Origin: Romboutsia sedimentorum
GTDB taxonomy: Bacteria > Bacillota > Clostridia > Peptostreptococcales > Peptostreptococcaceae
Direction: 5' to 3'
Assembly (NCBI RefSeq): GCF_030131845.1
Contig: NZ_JASKYM010000001.1
Coordinates: forward strand, 558,001-622,000
Length of the DNA stretch: 64,000 bases
The notes under the pieces are model-generated. The model saw nothing but the letters and a program-made list of their open reading frames with translations. It was not told the origin of the DNA and made no database searches. Below, piece by piece: positions 53,160 to 62,272 of the stretch (positions are counted from its first letter, which is position 1; every line of letters begins with the position of its first letter). The translations under genes and the position numbers were made by a program.

Positions 53160-55121
53160 TTATATAACCCTCGCTTCAAGTATTGTTTTTTTACATGAAT
53201 TAATTGTAATAAGATAAAAAATCAAATAAATTGTTCCAAATATAGCAATTGTGTAAATTAACGGAAGTTTTAGAATCTGTAAGTTTCCAATTAAGGTATC
53301 AACCAACATATATCTATAACAAATCAATGCAAAGAATCCATTTAATATTCCTAAAATCAGTGGAATAATATACATTAAGGCTATTTCTCTTCTTATTATT
53401 TTTTTTATCATTTTGAAACTATATCCCATTTTGCTTAATATAAAATATTCATCTTTTACGTTCAATGTTTCTACTAAATTTGTAAAATATAGCATATTAC
53501 CTGTTGTTATAAATAAAAGTACAGTAATAAATAATAATAGTAGATCTGTTGAAACATTTGCTTCTTTAATACTTGAATTTCTTGCATAACTACTTGCAAA
53601 TCCTTTATCTGTGCCTTTTATAACTTTATGTATTTCATTATAAAATTCTTTATTATCTCTTAGACCCTTGCCATTTAATGAGAATACAGTTTTTCTTTGT
53701 ATGGAGTCATCTAAGTTCATATTATTATAGTCAATATCTGGTACTACAAGAGTAGCTATACTATTTTGAAAACTAATAGAGTTACTAACTGTATTTTCTA
53801 CTACTTTTATAGTCTTAAATTTATTTTTATTTCCTAATTTCAATTTATACTCTTGATTTAAGCTTTCATCATTTGGATAATAATTTATAAATATTCCTTC
53901 TCCTGATTTCAATTTTTTAAAATTGTATGTATTTCCTTGATTTTTTAAAAGATCTTTAAAGTCTGAATATGAAATTACATCAAATGAATGATTTTGTTTC
54001 TTTGTATATTCATAAGGAATTTTATCCTTGGAATCTGCCTTTAACTGTAAAATTTCAGTTTCACTTGAATTAAAATTGTATGTAGAACTTAATTTATTTA
54101 CATTGCTATTTATATCTTTATTATTTAGGGTATATTCAATTGCAGATGGATTGATTCTTTCATTTGCTTTTAGCGTATAATGATTTGTTAACAGTTGACA
54201 GGAAAGCATAGTTACTGTTCCTGATACTAATAATGTTACAACTATTAATATTTTGGATTTGCTATTCATCCTGTAGATAAATCTAGGTATTACAATATTA
54301 CTTATTTTTGCATATAGTATATTTTTATTTTCTCTTATTTTAGATAGTACTAAAGATACAGAGTATCTTATCACTATAATAGTACCTAATACAGTAGAGC
54401 ATAAAACGAATAATGCAACTGGTTGATATCCTATTTTTACCCAAATAGATTCTTGTAAGTTTATAATATTTATTGATAGTGAATATCCTATTATCAATAA
54501 TAAAAACCCTACTACCCCAACAAACGGTCTATTTTTTATTACTTTTTCTTTATTTTTGCTATAATTAACTAAATTAATTAGGGTAAGTTTTTTTAATTCG
54601 TATATATTTGAAATGACTATGGTCAATGTCATAATGAGAATTAATATAAATGAGTTGAATACTGCTGTTTTATTTATAATTTGATTTAAGCTTGCATCGT
54701 TAATTTCTAATATTGTAAACAAAGCTTTATTTATAAATATATATAATATACTTCCTGCAAAAATACTAAATAAAAATGAACTAATAGTTATTATAATACT
54801 TTCATATATTAATAGTAAACTTATCTTTTTTTTAGAAAATCCAAGTAAAGAATATATTCCTAATTCTTTGCTTGTTTTTTTAATAAAAAAGTTATTAAAG
54901 TATAACATGAAAAATATAACAAACCCTATAAAAAATATATTTATAGTATTTGAAATGGTTTCCACTCTACCATCTTGGCTTATTTTACTTAACATTATTG
55001 TATCATGTGCAAATGATTGAAATGTGACATACATTGATATTATAATAGTTAGAGATACTATATATAGTTTATAAAACGAAAAATTTTTTCTTATATTTGA
55101 ACTTGCAATTTTAATTAACAT
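53160..55121 (-). CDS. FtsX-family ABC permease (BceB-like), copy 2
   Basis: The 653-residue permease has the BceB layout: four N-terminal segments, six more, and a large extracellular domain (about 310-530) before the last three. It is nearly the same as the protein at 55948-57909 (same length; first 54 residues identical), so it arose by duplication. No ATPase gene accompanies this copy, so it must borrow the BceA-like ATPase from copy 1 or be a sensor-like partner. It follows the DUF2089 regulator and a small membrane protein gene. AGGGGG precedes the ATG. Confidence 0.88.
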   Translation of the reverse strand: MLIKIASSNIRKNFSFYKLYIVSLTIIISMYVTFQSFAHDTIMLSKISQDGRVETISNTINIFFIGFVIFFMLYFNNFFIKKTSKELGIYSLLGFSKKKISLLLIYESIIITISSFLFSIFAGSILYIFINKALFTILEINDASLNQIINKTAVFNSFILILIMTLTIVISNIYELKKLTLINLVNYSKNKEKVIKNRPFVGVVGFLLLIIGYSLSINIINLQESIWVKIGYQPVALFVLCSTVLGTIIVIRYSVSLVLSKIRENKNILYAKISNIVIPRFIYRMNSKSKILIVVTLLVSGTVTMLSCQLLTNHYTLKANERINPSAIEYTLNNKDINSNVNKLSSTYNFNSSETEILQLKADSKDKIPYEYTKKQNHSFDVISYSDFKDLLKNQGNTYNFKKLKSGEGIFINYYPNDESLNQEYKLKLGNKNKFKTIKVVENTVSNSISFQNSIATLVVPDIDYNNMNLDDSIQRKTVFSLNGKGLRDNKEFYNEIHKVIKGTDKGFASSYARNSSIKEANVSTDLLLLFITVLLFITTGNMLYFTNLVETLNVKDEYFILSKMGYSFKMIKKIIRREIALMYIIPLILGILNGFFALICYRYMLVDTLIGNLQILKLPLIYTIAIFGTIYLIFYLITINSCKKTILEARVI

Positions 55122-55152
55122 CTACGTTATCCCCCTATTTTTCAAGCTCTAG

Positions 55153-55446
55153 TTATTCTAAATCTTGTATCTTCATCTTAATCATTTGATTTTTTTTCTT
55201 TATGTTTCTTTGACATATATACAGAATTATTAATGCAATTACTGTTGTGGTATTGCACATAATAAAACCAGACAACATGTTCTTTGCATTAGGTGTTTGT
55301 ATTATTCCTACTATAGAAAATAAAAAATTAAGTATAGGTATAATAAGACCCGGATATTTACTATCATTCTTTGACAACAGTGTCTGTACTAATATAAATC
55401 CTATTGGCAATATAACTATCGTTAAAAAATTTACCTTTTGAATCAT
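55153..55446 (-). CDS. Small membrane protein of the Bce-like module
   Basis: The 97-residue protein has three membrane segments (about 5-20, 28-45, 60-80) and a Lys-rich C-terminus. I prefer the ATG at 55446 (AAGGAGA ahead, no overlap with the regulator) over that at 55467. It lies between DUF2089 and permease copy 2; no family recognised. Membrane partners of regulators (anti-sigma-like) sometimes occur here, but that is a guess. Confidence 0.6.
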   Translation of the reverse strand: MIQKVNFLTIVILPIGFILVQTLLSKNDSKYPGLIIPILNFLFSIVGIIQTPNAKNMLSGFIMCNTTTVIALIILYICQRNIKKKNQMIKMKIQDLE

Positions 55447-55450
55447 AGTT

Positions 55451-55738
55451 TTATTTCTCCTTTTCAATTTTCTTATATTCTGATATCAAAAGTTTTGCAG
55501 TGTCAAAATCTAATTTATCTTGTAGTGCTAACTGCTTAACTAATGATACATATGGGTCGGCACTATTACTTTCATTAATCTGAATTTTTTTTATTAATTT
55601 ATCTAATCTTAGTCTTACAGTTGGATAAGTTACATTGTATAAATTTGCAACTTCCTTAAGTGATCCTGATGCTAATATAAACTTTTTTATAAAATTTAAA
55701 TCCTCATCATTTAAACCTTCTATCCATTTAGGAATCAT
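55451..55738 (-). CDS. DUF2089-type helix-turn-helix regulator
   Basis: The 95-residue protein matches DUF2089: IPKWIEGLNDEDLNFIKKFI, then a helix-turn-helix-like SLKEVANLYNVTYPTVRLRLDKLI. The ATG at 55738 has GAGAGG seven bases ahead and is preferred to that at 55753. A palindromic operator overlaps its promoter start point, so autorepression is likely. An identical operator precedes the ATPase gene, whose leader carries a dead copy of this gene's 5' end. Confidence 0.78.
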   Translation of the reverse strand: MIPKWIEGLNDEDLNFIKKFILASGSLKEVANLYNVTYPTVRLRLDKLIKKIQINESNSADPYVSLVKQLALQDKLDFDTAKLLISEYKKIEKEK

Positions 55739-55776
55739 TCTGTTACCTCTCATTTCTTTAATTTTATTTATTTTTT

Positions 55777-55829
55777 TTTAATAAAGTTAAACCTTATTAA
55801 AGTTTATATTTATTTTTATTAAAAGTCAA
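55777..55829 (-). promoter_or_regulatory. Promoter and palindromic operator of the DUF2089 operon
   Basis: The -35 TTGACT (55824-55829) and -10 TAAACT (55801-55806) are 17 bases apart. A near-palindrome (55777-55802) runs from the -10 over the start point. The whole block recurs at 58826-58879 with about one change in 50 bases. Confidence 0.65.
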
Positions 55830-55947
55830 TTATTTACCATTTAATCAGTTTATCTTTTACTTGATGTATTCTAATCAAAGCTTATCAAAAGTTGATTGAT
55901 ACATAAATGATTCTATAGATTTTTATGCTAATAGATATATTAGATTT

Positions 55948-57909
55948 TTATATACTGTTTACTTCAAGTATTGTTTTTTTACATGAATTGATTGTAATAA
56001 GATAAAAAATCAAATAAATTATTACAAATATAACACTTGTGTAAATTAACGGAAGTTTTAGAATGCTGAAGTTTCCAATTAAAGTATCAATCAACATATA
56101 TCTGAAACAAATCAATGCAAAGAATCCATTTAATATTCCTAAAATTAGTGGAATACTATACATTAAGGCTATTTCTCTTCTTATTATTTTTTTTATCATT
56201 TTAAAGCTATATCCCATTTTACTCAATATAAAATATTCATCTTTTACGTTCAATGTTTCTACTACATTTGTAAAATATAGCATATTACCTGTTGTTATAA
56301 AGAAAAGAACTGCAATAAATGATAATAGTACAAATGTTGAGCTACTTCCTTCTTTAATCAGTGCGTTTCTTGCATAGCTACTTGTAAATCCTTTATCTGT
56401 ATCTTTTATAATTTTATGTATTTTATTATAAAACTCTTTATCATGTCTTAGCCCCTTACCATTTAATGAAAATATAGTTTTTCTTTGTATAGAGTCATCT
56501 AATTTCATATTATCATAGTCATTATCTGGTACTACAAGAGTAGCTAGGCTATTTTGAAAACTAATAGGATTACTAATTGTATTCTCTACTACTTTTATAG
56601 TCTTAAATTTATTTTTATTGCCTAATTTCAATTTATACTCTTGATTTAAGCTTTCATCATTTGGATAATAATTTATAAATATGCCTTCTCCGGATTTTAA
56701 TTCTTTAAAATTGTATTTATTTCCTTGCTTTTCTAAAAGCTCTTTAAAGTTTGAGTATGAAATTACATCGAATGAATGATTTTGTTTCTTTGTATATTCA
56801 TAAGGAACATTAATCTGTAAATCTACTTTTAACTGTAAAATTTCAGTTTTACTTGAATTAAAATCGTAGGTATCACTTAATTTTTTTATATTACTAGTAA
56901 CCTCTTTATTATTTAGAGTATGTTCAATTACAGATGGATTGATTCTTTCATTTGCTTTTAACGGAAAATAGAGAGATAGTAATAAGCATGAAAGCATAGT
57001 TATTGTTCCTGATACTAATAATGTCACAACTATTAATATTTTTGATTTGCTATTCATTCTGTAGATAAATCTAGGTACTACAATATTACTTACTTTTGTA
57101 TATAACATATTTTTATTGTGTCTTATTTTAGATAGTATTAAAGATACAGAGTATCTTACCACTATAATAGTACCTAATACAGTACAACATAAAACAAATA
57201 ATGCAACCGGCATATGTCCTATTTTTTTCCAAATAGATTCTTCTAAGTTTATAATATTTATTGATAGTGAATATCCTATTATCAATAATATTAGTCCTAC
57301 CACTCCAACAAATGGTCTATTTTTTATTGTTTTTTCTTTCTTTTTACTATAATTAACTAGATTAATTAAAGTAAACTTCTTTAATTCGTATAAATTTGAA
57401 ATGATTATTGTGAATGTCATAATGATAATTAATATAAATGAATTGAGTACTGCTGTTTTATTTATAATTTGATTTAAACTTGCATCGTTAATTTCTAATG
57501 CTATAAATAAAGCTTTATTTATAAATATATATAATATACTTCCTGCAAAAATACTAAATAAAAATGAACTAATAATTATTATAGTACTTTCATATATTAA
57601 TAATAAACTTACCTTTTTTTTAGAAAACCCAAGCAAAGAATATACTCCTAATTCTTTGCTTCTTTTTTTAATAAAAAAATTATTAAAGTATAACATGAAA
57701 AATATAACAAATACTATAAAAAATACATTTATAGTATTTGACATTGTTTCCACTCTACCATCTTGGCTTATTTTACTTAACATTATTGTATCATGTGCAA
57801 ATGACTGAAATGTGACATACATTGATATTATAATAGTTAGAGATACTATATATAGTTTATAAAACGAAAAATTTTTCCTTATATTTGAACTTGCAATTTT
57901 AATTAACAT
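55948..57909 (-). CDS. FtsX-family ABC permease (BceB-like), copy 1
   Basis: The 653-residue permease follows its ATPase gene by 15 bases, forming a BceAB-like transporter of the kind that protects against bacitracin and other cell-wall peptide antibiotics. The extracellular domain (about 310-530) is the most divergent part relative to copy 2; the membrane regions are almost unchanged. This suggests selection for different ligands (inference). No BceRS two-component pair is present. Confidence 0.9.
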   Translation of the reverse strand: MLIKIASSNIRKNFSFYKLYIVSLTIIISMYVTFQSFAHDTIMLSKISQDGRVETMSNTINVFFIVFVIFFMLYFNNFFIKKRSKELGVYSLLGFSKKKVSLLLIYESTIIIISSFLFSIFAGSILYIFINKALFIALEINDASLNQIINKTAVLNSFILIIIMTFTIIISNLYELKKFTLINLVNYSKKKEKTIKNRPFVGVVGLILLIIGYSLSINIINLEESIWKKIGHMPVALFVLCCTVLGTIIVVRYSVSLILSKIRHNKNMLYTKVSNIVVPRFIYRMNSKSKILIVVTLLVSGTITMLSCLLLSLYFPLKANERINPSVIEHTLNNKEVTSNIKKLSDTYDFNSSKTEILQLKVDLQINVPYEYTKKQNHSFDVISYSNFKELLEKQGNKYNFKELKSGEGIFINYYPNDESLNQEYKLKLGNKNKFKTIKVVENTISNPISFQNSLATLVVPDNDYDNMKLDDSIQRKTIFSLNGKGLRHDKEFYNKIHKIIKDTDKGFTSSYARNALIKEGSSSTFVLLSFIAVLFFITTGNMLYFTNVVETLNVKDEYFILSKMGYSFKMIKKIIRREIALMYSIPLILGILNGFFALICFRYMLIDTLIGNFSILKLPLIYTSVIFVIIYLIFYLITINSCKKTILEVNSI

Positions 57910-57924
57910 CTACGTTATCCCCCC

Positions 57925-58671
57925 TTACTTACTCATACTTAACATTATTTTATATATTTGATTTTGAAAAGTATCTCTGTCATCTAAATCATCTTTTACT
58001 ATTCCATTTACAATTTTTCCATCCTTGAAAAATATCACACGACTAGCGTAACTTGCTGCATAAATATCATGTGTTACCATCATAATCGTAGAATTCATTT
58101 CTTTGTTTACAAGATGAAGATGATTCATAACACTTTCAGTAGAGTTTGAATCTAGAGCTCCTGTAGGTTCATCTGCAAAAATTATAGCTGGTTCTTTTAT
58201 TATTGCTCTAATAACTGCTACACGCTGTTTTTGACCTCCCGATAATTGATGTGGGTACTTTTCCAATTGATTTAACATATCAAACTTTGAAGCTAAACAT
58301 TCAATTTTTTCGTCAATTTTATCTTTTGACTTTGAAAGTAAAGATAGTGGAATAGATAGGTTTTCTCTTACAGTTAAACTATCTAATAAAAAATACTCTT
58401 GAAATATAAACCCAAGTTCATCTTTTCTAAAGTCTGCAGCTTTAGAGTCAGACATGTTTGTAATGTTTCTACCTTTTATATAAATTTCTCCACAATCAGT
58501 TTTATCAATAGTTGAAGCAATATTTAATAGTGTAGTTTTACCTGAACCAGAAGCCCCCATTATCGCAACAAATTCCCCCTGAGTTATGCTAAAGCTAACA
58601 TTATCTAGTGCATTATATTCTGCCATTTCATACTTTTTAACTACGTTTTTAATACTTAACAACTCTTTCAT
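57925..58671 (-). CDS. BceA-like ABC ATPase
   Basis: The 248-residue ATPase has Walker A GASGSGKTT (about 35-43), Q-loop IFQEYFLLDSLTV, signature LSGGQKQRV and Walker B IIFADEPTGALDS, typical of the MacB/LolD/BceA group working with FtsX-type permeases. It is the only ATPase for the two permease copies. Its 170-base leader carries the duplicated promoter/operator and the DUF2089 stub. Confidence 0.93.
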   Translation of the reverse strand: MKELLSIKNVVKKYEMAEYNALDNVSFSITQGEFVAIMGASGSGKTTLLNIASTIDKTDCGEIYIKGRNITNMSDSKAADFRKDELGFIFQEYFLLDSLTVRENLSIPLSLLSKSKDKIDEKIECLASKFDMLNQLEKYPHQLSGGQKQRVAVIRAIIKEPAIIFADEPTGALDSNSTESVMNHLHLVNKEMNSTIMMVTHDIYAASYASRVIFFKDGKIVNGIVKDDLDDRDTFQNQIYKIMLSMSK

Positions 58672-58741
58672 TATACATATTCCCCTTATTTTTATATTTT
58701 AGCTAACTATATAAATTTATAAATATCAAAAATCAACTCAT

Positions 58742-58789
58742 AAATTTAAATCCTCATAATTTAAACCTTATATCCATTTAGGAATCCTT
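58742..58789 (-). pseudogene. Dead 5' stub of a duplicated DUF2089 gene
   Basis: These 48 bases match 55692-55739, the first codons of the DUF2089 gene, except for a few changes. The ATG is lost, and the codon for Glu in WIEGLN is now TAA. It lies in the leader of the ATPase gene and marks the boundary of the duplication. Confidence 0.85.
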
Positions 58790-58825
58790 AGTTTATACAA
58801 TTTTTATTTAACTTTATTTGTATTT

Positions 58826-58879
58826 CTTTAATAAAGTTAAACTTTATTAAAGTTTATATTTATTTTTATTAAAAGTCAA
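58826..58879 (-). promoter_or_regulatory. Duplicated promoter and 27-bp palindromic operator of the ATPase operon
   Basis: The arms CTTTAATAAAGTT (58826-58838) and AACTTTATTAAAG (58840-58852) are perfect around a single central base. The -10 TAAACT (58851-58856) and -35 TTGACT (58874-58879) keep the spacing of the sister promoter at 55777-55829. Confidence 0.75.
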
Positions 58880-58952
58880 TTGTTTTTTATTAAAGTAGGA
58901 TACTTGATAATACTATATATTAAAATATAGAATTTAAAATCAATATAAACAT

Positions 58953-58987
58953 AAAAAAAGCCTTCTTTTTAAAAAGAAAGCTTTTTT
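58953..58987 (-). terminator. Terminator of the UPF0145 gene
   Basis: A 17-bp stem (58954-58970 with 58971-58987, one G.U) has A/T-rich ends and a loop formed from its inner bases, in the 384-base gap before the ATPase leader. Confidence 0.75.
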
Positions 58988-59055
58988 AAAATATAGAATA
59001 TAAAAATTTAAATCAACTCTTACACTATTTAATATTTATTTTATTAATTATAGTC

Positions 59056-59373
59056 CTAATCTTCTACTACAACTGCAGTTCCATAAGCAAGCATTTCAGC
59101 TGCTCCTTGCATAACTGCTGCTGAAGTTAATCTAAATCCTACTATAGCATTAGCACCTTGTGACTTCGCATCTTCAACCATTCTTTGTATTGCTATTTCT
59201 CTAGCTTCTCTAAGCATTTCGTCATATGATTTAAGCTCTCCGCCTAAAAGATTTTTTAAACCTGCTCCAATATCTTTTCCTATATGTTTAGCTCTTATAG
59301 TGCTTCCTTTTACTAATCCTACAACCTTAGTCACTTTTTTTCCTGGAACATCGTCAATAGTTAATATTATCAA
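59056..59373 (-). CDS. UPF0145 (YbjQ-like) heavy-metal-binding-domain protein
   Basis: The 105-residue protein shows the family pattern GLVKGSTIRAKHIGKDIGAGLKNLLGGE, REIAIQRMVEDAKSQGANAIVGFR and the C-terminal AYGTAVVVE. Members form pentameric beta-barrels and are of uncertain function. The start is TTG with GGAGGATTTTAAA ahead. It is monocistronic. Confidence 0.9.
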   Translation of the reverse strand: MIILTIDDVPGKKVTKVVGLVKGSTIRAKHIGKDIGAGLKNLLGGELKSYDEMLREAREIAIQRMVEDAKSQGANAIVGFRLTSAAVMQGAAEMLAYGTAVVVED

Positions 59374-59563
59374 TTTAAAATCCTCCTAATGTATTAGTTA
59401 ATTAAAAATCAAGCTTATGTACATCTTTTTATTATCTACACTAATTATTTTTATTATTCAAATAGTATAGCTAAATCACTTAGTTTTAATTTTATATTAC
59501 TATATTTTTCAAAATAATAAAAGTACTTAGTAATAATACACTATTTATGTATTTAAAATCACA

Positions 59564-59589
59564 AAAATGTCCTGTTAGCAGGACATTTT
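59564..59589 (-). terminator. Terminator of the ferritin-like gene
   Basis: A perfect 11-bp stem AAAATGTCCTG / CAGGACATTTT has a four-base loop. Confidence 0.85.
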
Positions 59590-59629
59590 AAGAAAGTAAA
59601 TACAGTAATTAAATTCGCATTTATTATAA

Positions 59630-60109
59630 TTATTTAGTTTGTTTTTGAGCATCTAAAACAGTTGTATAAATATAATTATATAAACTTGCATGTCTTAGTT
59701 CGTCTGTTAATATATTAAATATATTGTCTCTAAAATAAAGATTTGGCATTCCATTCATTATTTGTCTATATCTCTTAACTGCATTTAGCTCACCATTTAG
59801 AGCTTTAATTATTCCTTCTATAAAATTTTCTGGCGGTATAAATTCTTCTTCTACTGGAGCTGCATCTATTCCAGTTAACTGGCTATACATTTGCTTAAAC
59901 ATCTTATTATGAGATATTTCATCTTCTCTTATTGATTCTATTGTATCTTTTATTGATTTTGACTGCTTTTTAGTAAGTATATCTGTTGGTATGTTATTTA
60001 TTAGCCATTCATAAAAAAGCGCATCAGATTTTTCACCTTCTACAGATTGTTGCATTAGATTTACTGAATTTATAAATGACTTTGATGTTGGGTAATTATA
60101 ATTAAACAT
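59630..60109 (-). CDS. Ferritin-like domain protein
   Basis: The 159-residue four-helix protein has ferritin/rubrerythrin-like metal ligands: Glu in SVEGEKSDA, EDEISHN, GELNAVKRY and DELRHASLYN. It may bind a di-iron centre and act in oxidative or spore-coat functions. It lacks the rubredoxin domain of rubrerythrin, so electron donors are unclear. Confidence 0.8.
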   Translation of the reverse strand: MFNYNYPTSKSFINSVNLMQQSVEGEKSDALFYEWLINNIPTDILTKKQSKSIKDTIESIREDEISHNKMFKQMYSQLTGIDAAPVEEEFIPPENFIEGIIKALNGELNAVKRYRQIMNGMPNLYFRDNIFNILTDELRHASLYNYIYTTVLDAQKQTK

Positions 60110-60250
60110 AAAAATTCCTCCCTATTATAATATATATCTATATATATTATTCAGGTTGTGACAATTTTGTTCTTTATTTTCATTTTATATTTTAATTTAT
60201 GCCAACATTACATTTAAAACCCTATTTTAAATATTAAAGTGATATAAAAC

Positions 60251-60290
60251 AAAAAGTACTCCCTTAAATATTTTCAAGAGAATACTTTTT
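60251..60290 (-). terminator. Terminator of the rhodanese operon
   Basis: A 15-bp stem (AAAAAGTACTCCCTT with AAGAGAATACTTTTT, two G.U pairs) lies just after the stop of the 146-residue membrane protein gene. Confidence 0.75.
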
Positions 60291-60299
60291 TATATAATC

Positions 60300-60740
60300 T
60301 TATCTTCTATCTAGCTTTTTATAACTAAACATAGTTACTACCACTTGTATCACAAGTACTAATGAAAATGCTATTATAAAATAGTGATATGCTAACTTAC
60401 TAGCAAAATATCCACTACTCACAACTATAAAAAGCATTATACTCAATATAGTAGTTATTACTAATTGAACTTTAAAAAACTTAGATACTCTTTTCTTCAT
60501 AAAATAAGCTAATAATACTAAAAATATTATAATTAATATTATTGAAATTATCTTTTGAACTTGCAAGTTTTCTGGTGAAAAAATGCCATTTTCAAATTGG
60601 TATTTTTTATAATAAACATGGTGCATAACACCAGCCTTTTTATTCGTTAGATATTGTATTATAAATGTAGCTACAATTATAACACTTTGTATAGAAGCTA
60701 CTAATCTATATATAATACTGCTTAAATTTAATTTTTTCAT
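60300..60740 (-). CDS. Four-helix membrane protein co-transcribed with the rhodanese
   Basis: The 146-residue protein has membrane segments near 12-29, 61-80, 92-112 and 118-138 and short Lys-rich loops. It starts four bases after the rhodanese stop, so the two act together or are co-expressed. No family recognised; an energy- or sulfur-related membrane partner is only a guess. Confidence 0.6.
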   Translation of the reverse strand: MKKLNLSSIIYRLVASIQSVIIVATFIIQYLTNKKAGVMHHVYYKKYQFENGIFSPENLQVQKIISIILIIIFLVLLAYFMKKRVSKFFKVQLVITTILSIMLFIVVSSGYFASKLAYHYFIIAFSLVLVIQVVVTMFSYKKLDRR

Positions 60741-60743
60741 ACT

Positions 60744-62117
60744 TTATTTAGGTTCTCCAGTTTCTGTAGGATTTGAAGAATCAGTACTCCATCCTATCCA
60801 TCCATCACTATATAAAGATGTTTTATCATATCCCATAACATTAGCATATGTTAAAACTTCTGCTGCTCTCCAACCACTTCCACACATAAATGCTAATTGG
60901 TTATTTGTATCTATACCACATTTTTTCCATAGATCTTTTATTTCATTTGCATTTCTCATAGTTTTATCTATGTTTCTATAGTAATTAAGAGATGTAGATC
61001 CTTCTGTTCCTGCATATCCATAAACTGCTCCCGGTATACGTCCTTTTTTCTTATGGTAGCTATATCCTGATATTTTCCCTATATATTCATCCCACATACG
61101 ATTATCAACTAAAGTGAATTTATCATCTTTTAATTTTTCTTTTAATTCAGGTATAGTATCTATTAAATCAGGGTTAGCAGGTATTGTTGCTTTAAAGTCA
61201 GCTCCTTGTGTTTTAGGATTACTTTTAGTTTCTAGTTCATATCCTGCGCTAACCCAAGAATCACTTCCTCCGTTTAATACTCTAACATCATTCACACCGA
61301 TGTATCTTAGTACAGTTGCTACACGATAAGATGCCATCGGCTCAGCTCCTGTTACTATTATAGTATCATCTTTTGTGAAACCATAATCCTTAGCAAATTT
61401 AGCTAAATCTTTATCACTTGCTAACATCCAAGTTGGTGGTGGTTCTACTGTATCTGTATTTATATGAACACTAGTTGGTATATGACCTTTTTTATAGCTT
61501 TCAGTCTCTTCTCCCCAACTCGCTTCAACTATCTTTACATTTTTTGCTTTTTCAAATGTTTCTGGTTTTTTTCCATCAACAACTTCTTTAACTACCTTTG
61601 CAGGTACTATCATTTTATAATTTTCATATTTTTCTAATGGCAAATTTTTATCCTCAGCCCATTGGTCTATGTCATATGTATATAAATTTTTATATCCATT
61701 TTCATTTAAATAACTTGCAACTTCATTACTAGATTTACCGTCAGTATCATATAAAACTATATTTTTATCTTTTTCTATCCCTTTATTTTTTAAAGCTTCT
61801 TTTAATATTTTATCTTTGTTTTTGTCTTCAACCTTTAGCCAGTTATAAGAAAAATCTACGGCTTGTGGTATATGTCCACCTCTTTTTTCTCCATTTAAAG
61901 TCCATCCATTGTACGAATCATTTAATCTAGTATCTACAACTATCCAATCATCTTTATCTACATTAGTTTTTAGCTCTTCTGTTGAAATAACCTTAGTTTT
62001 AACTTCGCTTGCCTCTGGTTTTTCATTTTCTTTGTTACTACATGCAGATAGTGTTAGCATACTTGTTATTAAAGTACTTATTAGTGCTATGTTTTTAAAA
62101 GTTCGCTTCAAGTTCAT
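60744..62117 (-). CDS. Lipoprotein with three rhodanese domains (sulfurtransferase)
   Basis: The 457-residue exported lipoprotein (lipobox LTLSAC near residue 26) contains three rhodanese repeats of about 130 residues. Only the third keeps the catalytic Cys loop (FMCGSGWRA). The first has YDTDGKSS and the second VTGAEPMAS at the equivalent place, so they are inactive or regulatory. Likely activity is thiosulfate sulfurtransferase at the outer membrane face. The operon continues into a small membrane protein. Confidence 0.88.
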   Translation of the reverse strand: MNLKRTFKNIALISTLITSMLTLSACSNKENEKPEASEVKTKVISTEELKTNVDKDDWIVVDTRLNDSYNGWTLNGEKRGGHIPQAVDFSYNWLKVEDKNKDKILKEALKNKGIEKDKNIVLYDTDGKSSNEVASYLNENGYKNLYTYDIDQWAEDKNLPLEKYENYKMIVPAKVVKEVVDGKKPETFEKAKNVKIVEASWGEETESYKKGHIPTSVHINTDTVEPPPTWMLASDKDLAKFAKDYGFTKDDTIIVTGAEPMASYRVATVLRYIGVNDVRVLNGGSDSWVSAGYELETKSNPKTQGADFKATIPANPDLIDTIPELKEKLKDDKFTLVDNRMWDEYIGKISGYSYHKKKGRIPGAVYGYAGTEGSTSLNYYRNIDKTMRNANEIKDLWKKCGIDTNNQLAFMCGSGWRAAEVLTYANVMGYDKTSLYSDGWIGWSTDSSNPTETGEPK

Positions 62118-62187
62118 TTACCTACCTTTTTATCATTTTTATATATATATTGTTTCATATTATCAAATTAATTTTTGTTAGTATAGC

Positions 62188-62239
62188 AATATAGGTAATT
62201 TCTATATTATCGTACACAATTATAGAAATTACCTATATT
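62188..62239 (-). terminator. Long perfect inverted repeat after queL
   Basis: The 19-bp arms (62188-62206 and 62221-62239) are perfect complements around a 14-base loop. It probably terminates or stabilises the queuosine-salvage transcript, but no U run follows. Confidence 0.6.
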
Positions 62240-62272
62240 AATTTTAAATATTTCAACCGATTTTAATCTATA

